The position numbers and the translations under genes were made by a program. From NCBI RefSeq assembly GCF_022513635.1, contig NZ_JAKWBL010000004.1, positions 1,054,001 to 1,118,000 of the forward strand: a stretch of DNA of 64,000 nt, written 5' to 3'. Shown piece after piece: positions 39,919 to 50,300 of this stretch (its first letter is position 1; each line of letters opens with the position of its first letter). This DNA comes from Paraniabella ginsengisoli. GTDB taxonomy: Bacteria; Bacteroidota; Bacteroidia; Chitinophagales; Chitinophagaceae. The notes beneath the pieces are model-generated. The model had not been told where the DNA came from, searched no databases, and was given only the letters and a program-made list of their open reading frames with translations.

Positions 39919-41056
39919 GGTTTTACAACTTCAAAAGGTAACAATTTCTTCTTGCGATCAATATCAAGTCTTAACGAAAAGACATGCGTAAATAAAGGAT
40001 TTGACTGATTAGCCAGGTTTGCAAATGCATAATCTATCACAACAGATTTTACCCTGAATCCCACGCCAACACTGGGCTGATAGATCCACACTCGTTTTTG
40101 GTTTAGTGTATCCCCATCTGCCAGACCTTGTTGAAAATTATTGATACCGCCTCTTACAAAAAAATATTTTTATAACTATATTCCAGTCCAACCTTTGGGT
40201 CAATGCTGATAGGGTCGCTACTTACAACAGTATTACGCCTGCCGTCAAAAGTCAGATCGAAATCTGTTTCGGCTAAGATTGTAGATGTTTTGCCGATATT
40301 GAAAAGCCTTGACGCGCCAATGGTCAATCTTGGAGATGTAAGCTCGGTCGATCTTACTGGTATATCATTATTAGTTAGATATAATACTTCCTTTTCCTTA
40401 TCTGAAAAATTAAAAGTCCATGTATTGAATGTGCTTGTGACATCTTTTGCAACTATACCAAACCGCCACTTGTCTTTATAAATCTGTAAACCTGCATCCA
40501 AACCAAAACCCCATGCCTGGGCAAATTTCCCAACGTTGCGATAAATAACTTTAGCATTTGCGCCAAAATTGATTGTAGTGTTTTCTGTTTTCTTTAGGTT
40601 TTGCCCGTATGATAAAAGGAAGGCATAATCTGCTGAAGAAAAGGTTTGGATATTATTATAATTAAGCGAGCCATCCGGATTAACCAAAAATAATGTGTTC
40701 GCGATATCATCAACTGCAAATCGCATGGCTGTTAAACCTAAAACACGTTTTTCGTTCGTTGTAGGAAGCGCAACGTTTGCAAAATCATATTTCCCAATAC
40801 CTGCAAAATATTCCGAATGCATCAGGTTCACCTGCGTGTGGCCTTGTACATTTACAAGCCCTGCTGGATTCCAATAGCCTGCTGTCCCATCTGCTACCGA
40901 TGCAACCTGGGCGCTTCCCATGGCAAGGCCGCGCGCTCCTGCACCAATGTTCAGGAATTCATTAGAATATTTTCGAAATTGAGCGTTGGACGCTTGATGC
41001 CCAAGTTGCAGCATTATAAATATACTAGCAAAAGGTATGTAGCTTTTTATTTTCAC
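39915..41056 (-). CDS. PorV-family outer-membrane protein (PorV2-like; frame broken)
   Basis: Signal peptide (MKIKSYIPFASIFIMLQLGH) then FLNIGAGARGLAMGSAQVAS followed by GTAGYWNPAGL, the signature of the PorV/PorQ branch of FadL-like barrels that shuttle T9SS cargo. The frame breaks in an A-run at 40158-40164 (7; 8 expected), restoring KNIFFVRGGINNFQQGLADG and the last strands to a TGA at 39915. Restored length 380. The TGA overlaps the PorU2-like ATG (ATGA), so the two are translationally coupled. Confidence 0.88.
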
Positions 41057-41265
41057 TAAACAGTTATTATTAAAGTTGGTCAGCCATTGGGGCAGTTAAA
41101 ATTAATTCCTTCTGTTGAAAAGTTTTTAGGGATATAATCAATTCAACTTTCTGCCTCCCGTCACGAGACAAATACAAAACGTTTTGACAAAATTAACAAT
41201 ATCGATGAAAGTTGCAATAGAATTAGACAAATACGCCAGAATATTCGATCAACGCCGTAAAAACT

Positions 41266-41278
41266 TATTTTTGCGCCC
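41266..41278 (+). promoter_or_regulatory. -7 box directly upstream of tyrS (leaderless type)
   Basis: TATTTTTG at 41266-41273 followed by CGCCC and ATG 41279. The string TTATTTTTGCGCCC is identical in front of glyS. Confidence 0.6.
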
Positions 41279-42555
41279 ATGGATTTGATAAAAGAATTAA
41301 AATGGCGCGGAATGGTGCAGGATATAATGCCTGGCACTGAGGAGCAATTGAAAAAGGAAATTACTTCTGGATATATAGGGTTTGATCCAACGGCAACGAG
41401 CCTGCATATCGGAAGCCTTGTCCCTATTTTACTTCTGGTACATATGCAAAGGGCAGGGCACAGGCCAATAGCGCTTGTTGGCGGTGCCACCGGAATGATA
41501 GGAGATCCGAGCGGCAAAAGTGAAGAGCGGAACCTGCTTAATGAAAATCAATTAGCCGAAAATGTTGCTGGCATTAAAGCCCAGCTTGCAAAATATCTGG
41601 ATTTTGATCAGTCAAAACCTAATGGAGCATTGATGGTCAACAACTATGAATGGTTTAAAGAGATTTCATTTATTGACTTTTTGAGGGATGCGGGCAAGCA
41701 CATTACTGTGAATTATATGATGGCGAAGGACAGTGTGAAAAAAGGTTTGACGGAGAAGTGGGTATCAGCTATACAGAATTTGCTTATCAGCTAATGCAAG
41801 GCTATGATTTCTATCATTTATTCAAAGAGAACAATTGTAAGCTTCAGATGGGCGGCAGCGACCAATGGGGCAATATTACTACAGGAACAGAATTTGTGCG
41901 TCGCAAAGCGCATGGTGAGGCTTTTGCTTTTACCTGTCCGCTTATTAAAAAAGCGGACGGCACCAAATTTGGAAAAACAGAACAAGGCAATGTGTGGTTA
42001 GACCCTGAGAAAACCACCCCTTTTCAGTTCTACCAGTTTTGGCTAAACGCCAGCGATGTTGATGCAGAAAGCTGGATCAAAATTTTTACATTTTTAGATG
42101 AATCATCCATAGCCAGGCTAATTGAAGATCATCGAAACGATGCTTCAAAAAGATTGTTGCAAAAAACACTGGCCAAAGAAATAACTCTGTTTGTTCACGG
42201 CCAGTCTGAATATGAAAAAGCAATTGAAACTACAGAGAAGCTTTTTGCGAATCAATCCAAACCTGCAGATGAAATGAGCATTGACGATCTGGAAAGCATG
42301 GCTGGCGTGATCAAATCAAACATTGAAAAGGAAAAGATAGAGGCAGGTATTGATATCGTAAGCCTATTAGCCGAGACCAATGTAGCATCCAGCAAGGGAG
42401 AGGCGCGCAAGTTAATCCAAGGGGGAGGCATACAACTTAATCGTAAAAAAATGGATGACATACAACAATCAATTGACTTTGGTTTTCTGTTACACGAAAA
42501 ATATCTTTTACTGCAGAAGGGAAAGAAAAATTATTATCTGGTTGAAGTAGGTTGA
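41279..42555 (+). CDS. tyrS: tyrosyl-tRNA synthetase (frame broken)
   Basis: Class I synthetase charging tRNA-Tyr, 425 residues when restored. HIGH-type motif LHIGSL, tyrosine site [13 protein letters not shown] and [16 protein letters not shown]-type KFGKTEQG, and a C-terminal S4 RNA-binding domain ([20 protein letters not shown]). The frame breaks in an A-run at 41738-41743 (6; 7 expected), joining KDSVKKR to [16 protein letters not shown]. An essential gene, so the break is read as a sequence error. Confidence 0.96.
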
Positions 42556-43296
42556 TTCGAGAAAATATTAAAATATCCTATCAATTGATAATTCCTTTTT
42601 ATCAATGCAATTAATTGACTAACTGACAATTAAAAGTATGATAAAAATAAATACAACATATTGTTTATTTGAAAAAAATGTATTATATTTATAAGGAATT
42701 GTTGCAAGCCTATAATTACCCTTGTTAAAAGGCAGATGTTTACAAATGAAGCTGTTTATTAGCGTTTGAGTTGGCTGATAAGCGATACTAAAACTTCTAA
42801 CCTATTGTGCATAACAAATAACCTCTGCGGCTAATACCGGCTTATTTTTTAATACTTCTTGCGCTTCTTAGCCTAGAGGATAAATGCATAGCTTATGAAA
42901 TGTATATGCCATACTTATTGTAAAAATGCTAACCTCATTTTTACCATTATCTTTTTCTACTCTCTTATATTGCGCTAAGATCATTTTCGCAATAGAGCGG
43001 ATTATTAAGATCAATTTTATAGCAGAAATCCCTGTTTTTTAAACCACTCTTAAAAAGAGTAGCGGTATCAGGCAAAGTCTGTCTCGCTATTAGATTTTAC
43101 TTAGTTGTGTATCAATTTATTTCTACTGTATCTCACGAACAGCCGTTGCTAACCATTGAAAGCACCCTTTTGTAAAAAACACCACTCCTTTTCAAGCAAC
43201 GTTGTCCAAACTCTGAGGAACTTTCGGAAACACCTTTCTCAGCTAAATCACACACTAATGTAAAGACACTTATTTCATCACCTCTAAAATTTTTTT
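42556..43296. other. 741-bp gene-free intergenic region
   Basis: No reading frame of note on either strand. The first 170 bp are strongly AT-rich. Further on lie a hairpin ACTCTTAAAAAGAGT (near 43046) and several TAACCT-containing segments. It does not carry the dispersed repeat core. It might hold a long 5' leader or an RNA gene, but I recognise no RNA family. Confidence 0.5.
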
Positions 43297-44970
43297 ATGA
43301 AAAGCACCTACCTCATCGTACCACCATTATTCTATGTAAAGAAAATTGGTTCTATCTTTCAGTTAAGAAGCCCTGCATTGAAGCTGTTGTTTGGCTTGTT
43401 ATTTTTTATTACCAACACAATCGTCTATGCGCAAACAGTTACATGTAATGTAATGACACCTTTAGTCCAAAATAACTATCCGGCTAATGTAAGTTTTGGC
43501 ACAACGGGTAGTGTAGGTTTAATTTCAGTATCAAATTCAGAAAATATTGTAAACAGCATCGCTTCCGATTTTGCAACTATAAACACATCGCTGAATGTTG
43601 TCGGGGGCGCATATCTTTCTGTTAGCCTATCAGAAGGAAGTTTGCCTAAAGGCTATTTTGCTGGTTTTGAAATGGAAAGCGTGTCATTAATTAATCTTGG
43701 TATACTTAATAATATTACAATATCGGTACTGAATAATGGAACATTAGTTCAAGCGAAGTCAGGTCTTGATCTGATTGAGACTGCTGTGATTTCAGGTACC
43801 GCAAAGCAAACAATTGGTTTTTTAGTAACAGCGGGGACAGTATTTGATGAAATTAAAATTGACTTTAGCGAAGGTTTCCTTGAGGCCAATATTGGCTCAG
43901 TTCTAATTTATAATGCAGTAGTTAAGGGCTTTTGCGCACCAAATCCTGTACTGACAGAATATACTCATTTGGCCAATGACCATGGCAATGATATGGGTGT
44001 TGCCGTTAGCGGAGATAATACCGGTTTGATTGGTGCCAGTATTTTAGAGTATTCTCAATCGATGGATAATCTAATTGATGGCGATCATACTAATTATGTG
44101 GCGATCAATAATTCTGTAATTAGTGCAAGTGCAGCAAGTTCTGCTTCGTTGGCAGTTGTGACTCCTGCTCATACATTCACGAACGATGAATACGTGGGGT
44201 TTATTGTAAAAGGAGACAATGGCCTGATTGATATCGGAGCACTTACTGGAATTGAAATAGCTACATATAATAATGGTGTATTGGTCGAAACTATATCAAA
44301 TAGTGATTTGATAAATCTAAGCGCTTTAAGTTCAGAGTTGCTATCTGGAATGACCTCGACCGGAACTATGAGTATTATTGGTTTCGCTACCACCGAAGAT
44401 TTTGATGAAGTGAAGCTGACGGTTGGTAATTTTACAGGTGTTGGAAATGAATTGCAGGTATTTGAAGCATTTGTTGCATCAAACGATGCGCTACCTGTTA
44501 ATTATGGACCTATAAGCGCAATGATGCAGCATAATATTTTGAAAGTAAATTGGATGACGCTCTTCGAAACAAATAACAAAGAGTTTGTAATTGAAGGTTC
44601 TGCTGACGGAAAAAGCTGGATGGAAATTGGCACCGTGATGTCCGGCGCCAGGAATGGCAATTCGGATAAACCACTTGAATATAGTTTTGAAAAAATGTTC
44701 GAAAACGTTGCTATGGCTGGATTTTCATTATTGTCTTTTTTCGCATTAGCTATTGTCTTTTTGGCCTTGTTTCCGACAATAAAGAGAAAGAAAACATTCT
44801 CAATGCTGCGGCTAGTGATTGTACTAATCGGTATTACAATCATTTCCTGCAAAAAAACTGATGTCCAGGTAGATGTTAGCAAGGAGATGATAAAGTTCAT
44901 TCGTATTGGCCAGATTGATGCCGATAATACAGTTCACTATTCAAAAGTTGAAAAGATTATTTACAAATAA
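43297..44970 (+). CDS. secreted surface protein with C-terminal domain split by a membrane segment (paralog 1)
   Basis: 557 residues. N-terminal signal (LLFGLLFFITNTIVYAQ), then two related beta-rich domains (about 50-215 and 216-395, each with LINLGILNNITISVLNNGTL / IDIGALTGIEIATYNNGVL). Residues 399-456 (LPVNYGPISAMMQHN, NWMTLFETNNKEFVIEGSAD, NGNS) match the first strands of the LPVxL...SADG domain common in T9SS-exported proteins. The expected last strands do not follow; instead come a helix (475-495), KRKK (496-499), a second helix (503-517) and S517-C518 with a lipobox look (TIISC). Then FIRIGQIDADNTVHYSKVEK completes the domain. Function unknown. Confidence 0.8.
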   Translation: MKSTYLIVPPLFYVKKIGSIFQLRSPALKLLFGLLFFITNTIVYAQTVTCNVMTPLVQNNYPANVSFGTTGSVGLISVSNSENIVNSIASDFATINTSLNVVGGAYLSVSLSEGSLPKGYFAGFEMESVSLINLGILNNITISVLNNGTLVQAKSGLDLIETAVISGTAKQTIGFLVTAGTVFDEIKIDFSEGFLEANIGSVLIYNAVVKGFCAPNPVLTEYTHLANDHGNDMGVAVSGDNTGLIGASILEYSQSMDNLIDGDHTNYVAINNSVISASAASSASLAVVTPAHTFTNDEYVGFIVKGDNGLIDIGALTGIEIATYNNGVLVETISNSDLINLSALSSELLSGMTSTGTMSIIGFATTEDFDEVKLTVGNFTGVGNELQVFEAFVASNDALPVNYGPISAMMQHNILKVNWMTLFETNNKEFVIEGSADGKSWMEIGTVMSGARNGNSDKPLEYSFEKMFENVAMAGFSLLSFFALAIVFLALFPTIKRKKTFSMLRLVIVLIGITIISCKKTDVQVDVSKEMIKFIRIGQIDADNTVHYSKVEKIIYK

Positions 44971-44985
44971 GATTTCCAATCAGCT

Positions 44986-45018
44986 AAAAAAATCCATAAA
45001 AATTTTATGGATTTTTTT
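44986..45018 (+). terminator. intrinsic terminator between the two surface-protein genes
   Basis: Inverted repeat ATCCATAAAA / TTTTATGGAT flanked by an A-run and T-run; the second gene is therefore probably transcribed on its own. Confidence 0.75.
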
Positions 45019-45046
45019 ATATTTAGGATACCAAACGCTAACACTT

Positions 45047-46096
45047 ATGAAAAAGCTAACCTCCTTGGCATTATCAGGTGCCTTCGTGTTTTTGTCAGTA
45101 TTACACGCTAATTCGCAGCAAACTGTTTTTATGGAAAATATAGGTGAAACTTCGGTCGGCACTTCCGAGCCAACTGCGCGCACTTATACCGGATTTCAAA
45201 ACTATGGAGTAAGGGATATTCAAATTGAAGCACCAACAGGCAGCACTACTAGAATCAAAGACAATTCTAGTACTTCGTCCGGCTATCCAAGCGCATCTGG
45301 CGGTAATTATGTTAACATTAGTGGTAACAGTGCGTCTTATTTACGGATTAATCAAATCTATATTCGCGGAGCAACGAATATCAAGCTTGCTTTTGGCGTT
45401 AGGAAAGCGAGAACTATGGAAGACGGTAGCTCTTTAATAGTAAACGTAACCGTCGATGGAAATACAGTAACCTTTTCTCCCATTCTGCCTTCTGGCAGCG
45501 GAACTACTGGCTGGTATTATTTTCAATCAACGATTACCATTCCGACGGGAAGCGCTATGAACATTGAGTTTTTAAATTCCAGTGTTAACCCCAACTCAGG
45601 GAGTTTTGGGATAGACGATATTGTTTTAATATCTGATACTCCTTTGCCCATAAATTTTGGAGAAATTCAGGCTGTTCAGCAACATGGAGAAATGAACATT
45701 GGATGGACAACTTTTAAAGAAACGAACAATGATTACTTCGAAGTTCAGTTATCCCGCAATGGTGTTCGTTTTGAAACTATAAAAACCGTCCAGTCTAAAA
45801 ACGGCAACAGTGAAATGCCTCAACATTATGATACGACTATTTCTATGAGCGGGACAACCATTTTGCTTGGAATACCATTTTTGGTCATCTTATTATTTTT
45901 CTCATGGCGCAGGAAATCATGGCCATCATTTCTCCTCGCTGTTATGGTTATTAGTTCAGTAGGAACTGCGTCCTGCACTAAGGGCGAAGCCGGTTTGCAG
46001 GAAACTGAAAATAGTCAACTTTTTATAAGGATAAAACAAGTAGATAAAGATGGATCTCAAACTTACAGCAAGGTTGTGAAAGTAATAAACCGTTAA
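45047..46096 (+). CDS. secreted surface protein with C-terminal domain split by a membrane segment (paralog 2)
   Basis: 349 residues from ATG 45047 (MKKLTSLALSGAFVFLSVLH, signal peptide). A jelly-roll-like beta domain covers about 25-195 (VFMENIGETSVGTSEPTART, GGNYVNISGNSASYLRINQI, NSGSFGIDDIVLISD). From L200 the LPINFG...NWT-like domain starts, reaches NGNS at 252-255, and is interrupted by helix TTILLGIPFLVILLFFSW (270-287), RRK (288-290), helix 294-308 and S309-C310 (GTASC). It resumes as LFIRIKQVDKDGSQTYSKVV. Same plan as the preceding protein. The stop overlaps the convergent stop of the ComEA-like gene (TTAA). Confidence 0.82.
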   Translation: MKKLTSLALSGAFVFLSVLHANSQQTVFMENIGETSVGTSEPTARTYTGFQNYGVRDIQIEAPTGSTTRIKDNSSTSSGYPSASGGNYVNISGNSASYLRINQIYIRGATNIKLAFGVRKARTMEDGSSLIVNVTVDGNTVTFSPILPSGSGTTGWYYFQSTITIPTGSAMNIEFLNSSVNPNSGSFGIDDIVLISDTPLPINFGEIQAVQQHGEMNIGWTTFKETNNDYFEVQLSRNGVRFETIKTVQSKNGNSEMPQHYDTTISMSGTTILLGIPFLVILLFFSWRRKSWPSFLLAVMVISSVGTASCTKGEAGLQETENSQLFIRIKQVDKDGSQTYSKVVKVINR

Positions 46097-47067
46097 TCAA
46101 TTTTAATATAAGGCGCAATTTTTTCAAAACTGTCATTTGTTTGGGAAACTATATTTCTGACCTCCTCGATAGATTGAAAGTTGCCCTTCTCTTTTCTTTG
46201 CTTTAAAATAAGGTAGGCTGTCCGCTTATTAATATACGGATGGCCATTCAATTCGTCATAGTTGGTGGAGTTAATATTTATCTTTCTTATTGAAGTTGAG
46301 CTTAGCTTCAATTGCGATTTTATTTTTTGAAAAGTGGAATCAGGTACTCCGTAAGTTTCGCCAACTTGATCTATTGAATAGAAGCCACCGAGTTTTTCAC
46401 GAAAATTGATAATCCGCAAAGCAAGCTTATTGCCTATGCCATATAAAGATTCATATGCCGCAGCATCGGCCATATTAATTTCGATTATTTTACGCTGGTA
46501 TTTCGGTTTGTTTTCCGAAATGACAGCATTTGTAGTTGATAATTTCTGATATTTTACATTACTATTCGATTTTGAATGGTTTGCACTTTCGATAGAAATA
46601 TAGGGCTTCAATCTCTCAAATTCATCTTGCCGTAGGTTATATATCTTCTTAAAATCATCAGGTTTACGAAAGTTTCCTCCCTTGTTCCGGTAATTTAAAA
46701 TTGTTTTTATGGTTCTGTCCCGAAGCCCGAGTTTCTTAAATCCATCTGAATCTAAGATGTTAGGATCAAAAGTAAAAAGAACAATTTTTGATGAGTTGCC
46801 GTCAGCATCTTCCGCTTTATCAATTTGATAATTGGTGGGGCTCACCCCTGGTTCTAAAATTGAATCATTCTCATTCGACGGTTCTTTCAGTTTATGACTT
46901 TCAGCAACCAATGAGGAGTCCAAAACTGTTTCGTTTGAACGCTGCGAGCCGAAATTGTAAAAAGGCAAAAGAGCCACAATCAAAACGATAAATAGTATGA
47001 TTATAATGGCAATACGTTCCTTTTTTGAAAAAGTGGATAACTCTTTTATGGTGTGTTTCAGTCCCAT
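46093..47067 (-). CDS. membrane-anchored ComEA-like helix-hairpin-helix protein
   Basis: 324 residues: one N-terminal membrane helix (IAIIIILFIVLIVALLPFY), a linker, then three helix-hairpin-helix modules (LGLRDRTIKTILNYRNKGGN; YGIGNKLALRIINFREKLGG; YINKRTAYLILKQRKEKGNF), each followed by a short I-x-x-V/F-x-x-I motif. ComEA-type proteins bind DNA in the periplasm during uptake; this three-module form is a common Bacteroidota variant with untested function. Divergent from rpoB. Confidence 0.88.
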   Translation of the reverse strand: MGLKHTIKELSTFSKKERIAIIIILFIVLIVALLPFYNFGSQRSNETVLDSSLVAESHKLKEPSNENDSILEPGVSPTNYQIDKAEDADGNSSKIVLFTFDPNILDSDGFKKLGLRDRTIKTILNYRNKGGNFRKPDDFKKIYNLRQDEFERLKPYISIESANHSKSNSNVKYQKLSTTNAVISENKPKYQRKIIEINMADAAAYESLYGIGNKLALRIINFREKLGGFYSIDQVGETYGVPDSTFQKIKSQLKLSSTSIRKININSTNYDELNGHPYINKRTAYLILKQRKEKGNFQSIEEVRNIVSQTNDSFEKIAPYIKID

Positions 47068-47167
47068 AGTTAGCAGTTTTCATAAATTTACGATTTATAC
47101 AACCTCCTTTCAAAACTAAATTTGGCAAAATTATTGCTAATAACTTTTTTCCTAATTATTTTTCCAC

Positions 47168-47175
47168 TAACTTTG
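47168..47175 (+). promoter_or_regulatory. -7 box of a separate rpoB promoter
   Basis: TAACTTTG, a match to TAnnTTTG, preceded by a T-rich -33 region. It would start transcription about 135 nt before the rpoB ATG, consistent with rpoBC having its own promoter here. Confidence 0.55.
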
Positions 47176-47317
47176 CAGTCCTTTTTATTTTGGCCAATAA
47201 AATTTTTACTTACGAAATGTATTCAAGTAATTGAATTTCAACGGGATTTCTTTTAGAGATAAAAGTCTTCCTTTTTGGCATTTCTATGGTTCAATCATTA
47301 AAACCGGTGTAATATTT

Positions 47318-50300
47318 ATGTCTGCTACAAGCGTAAAATCAAGAGTTAATTTCGGTAAAATCAAGCACTTAGCTGAAACACCCGATTTGCTCGAAATTCA
47401 AATCCAGTCTTTCAAAGAGTTTTTCCAATTGGAAACCACACCCGATAAGCGCGACATTGAAGGCTTATTCCGTGTGTTCAAGGATAACTTTCCGATTACG
47501 GATACAAGGAACATCTTTGTGCTGGAGTTCTTAGATTACTTTATCGATCCGCCCCGTTATTCTATCGACGAATGTATGGAGCGTGGCTTAACCTATGCCG
47601 TTCCGCTTAAAGCTAAATTACGCTTAAGCTGTAACGATGAAGAGCATGTCGACTTCCAAACAATCGTTCAGGATGTGTTCCTGGGTAATATTCCTTACAT
47701 GACACCTCGTGGTACCTTTGTGATCAATGGTGCTGAGCGTGTGGTGGTTTCTCAGTTACACCGTTCTCCTGGCGTATTCTTTGGCCAGTCGGTTCACCCG
47801 AATGGTACCAAAATCTACTCTGCGCGTGTCATTCCTTTTAAAGGTGCATGGATGGAGTTCGCTACAGACATTAATAATGTAATGTATGCGTATATTGATC
47901 GTAAGAAAAAATTCCCGGTTACTACATTATTGCGTTCTATTGGTTACGAAACGGACAAGGATATTCTTGAGCTGTTTGGTATGGCAGATGAAGTAGCAGG
48001 CGAAAGAAAGGCTTTGGAAAAATACATCGGAAAAAGATTGGCTGCTCGTGTGTTACGTACCTGGGTTGAAGACTTTGTGGATGAAGATACTGGGGAAGTT
48101 GTTTCTATCGAGCGTAACGAAATTGTGATGGAGCGGGATACCGTGTTGGACGAAGAAGCGATCGACACTATCGCCGATATGGAAGTGAAGAGCGTTTTCG
48201 TTCAACGGGAAGATGTGGGTGGAGATTACGCTATTATATATAATACGTTAAATAAGGATACATCTAACAGCGAGCTGGAAGCGGTTCAGTTTATCTATCG
48301 CCAATTACGCGGTGCTGATGCTCCTGATAACGAAACGGCTCGTGGTATTATCGATAAATTATTCTTTAGTGATAAACGTTACGATCTTGGAGAAGTAGGT
48401 CGCTACAAAATCAACCGAAAGTTGAATATTGATGCGCCTTTGGTACAAAAAACCTTAACTAAGTTAGATATCATTGAGATCATCAAATACCTGGTTCGCC
48501 TAACAAATGGTAAAGCAGAGATCGATGATATTGATCACTTAAGCAACCGTCGTGTACGTACAGTAGGAGAGCAGTTGTATGCTCAGTTTGGTGTAGGTCT
48601 GGCTCGTATGGCCCGTACCATTCGTGAAAGAATGAACGTTCGCGATAATGAGGTATTTACCCCTGTAGATTTGATCAATGCAAGAACACTTTCTTCAGTG
48701 ATCAACTCTTTCTTTGGTACTTCTCAATTATCTCAGTTCCTTGATCAAACCAATCCGTTATCTGAAATCACACACAAACGTCGTATTTCAGCGCTCGGGC
48801 CAGGTGGTCTAAGCCGCGAGCGTGCGGGCTTTGAGGTTCGTGACGTACACTATTCGCACTATGGTCGTTTGTGTACAATTGAAACGCCCGAAGGTCCAAA
48901 CATTGGTTTGATCTCTACTCTTTGCGTTCATGCAACGATTAATGAGATGGGCTTTATTGAAACACCTTACCATAAAGTAGAAAATGGTAAAGTGAATATG
49001 AAAAAGCTTAATTTCTTAAGCGCGGAAGAAGAAGATGAAGCGAAAATTGCACAGGCAAACGCGCCGCTGGATGATAGCGGAAGTTTTGTAAATGATAGGG
49101 TAGCAAGTCGCGAAACGGGCGATTTCCCGATACTTGATAAAAACGAAGTTGAATATATGGACGTAGCGCCAAACCAGATTGTAGGTTTGAGTGCTTCCCT
49201 GATTCCTTTCCTGGAGCATGATGATGCCAACCGTGCGTTGATGGGATCAAACATGCAACGTCAGGCAGTTCCGTTATTGCGTCCCGATGCTCCGATTGTG
49301 GGCACAGGCCTTGAAGGAAAAGCAGCTCGCGATTCAAGGATCCAACTTCATGCAGAAGGAAATGGTGTGGTTGAATTTGTAGATGCAAATGAAATCCATG
49401 TTCGTTACGATAGAGATGTAAATGAAAAGCTGGTAAGCTTTGAGGAAGACCTGAAGGTTTATAAGATGACTAAATTCATCAAAACCAACCAGGAGTCTTG
49501 TATTAACCTGATGCCAACTGTGAAAAAAGGGCAAAAAGTAAAAACAGGAGATTTTCTTACTCAGGGTTATGCAACTCAAAATGGTGAACTGGCTTTAGGT
49601 AAAAACCTAAAAGTAGCGTTCATGCCTTGGAAAGGTTACAATTTTGAGGATGCGATCGTAATTAGCGAGCGTGTAGTAAAAGAAGATATGTTTACTTCTA
49701 TCCATATTTCTGAATATGAATTGGAAGTACGCGATACTAAATTAGGTGAAGAAGAATTAACTGCTGATATTCCTAACGTTTCGGAAGAAGCTACCAAAGA
49801 CCTTGACGAGCACGGTATCATTCGCATTGGTGCGCAAATTAAAGAAGGCGATATCTTAATCGGAAAGATCACTCCAAAAGGAGAAAGCGATCCAACTCCG
49901 GAAGAGAAATTACTTCGCGCCATCTTTGGTGATAAAGCCGGTGATGCAAAAGACGCTTCTTTAAAAGCGCCGAACGGAGTAGAAGGCGTGGTAATTGGCA
50001 AGAAATTGTTTCAACGCGCTAAGAAAGATAAAAACGGCAAGGTTAGAGAAAAAGCAGCTATTGAAAAGTTAGATAGAATTCACGAGAAGAATGAGCAGGA
50101 TATATTAAATGTGCTTTTGGAAAAACTGGGTACTTTATTAGAGAATCAAAACTCTGTAGGTGTATTGAACAGTTTCGATGAAGTGGTGATTGGTAAAGGC
50201 TCAAAATTCAACGCTAAAAATCTTGCTTCTCTTGATTACGCAAACATCAATCCGCTAAACTGGACTTCTGATGAAAAGATCAACCATCAGGTAAATACTT

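Noticed and set aside
390..43162. Shared string GCCGTTGCTAACC near 389 and 43142
   Set aside because: A single 13-bp match is expected by chance in 64 kb, and flanks do not align further.
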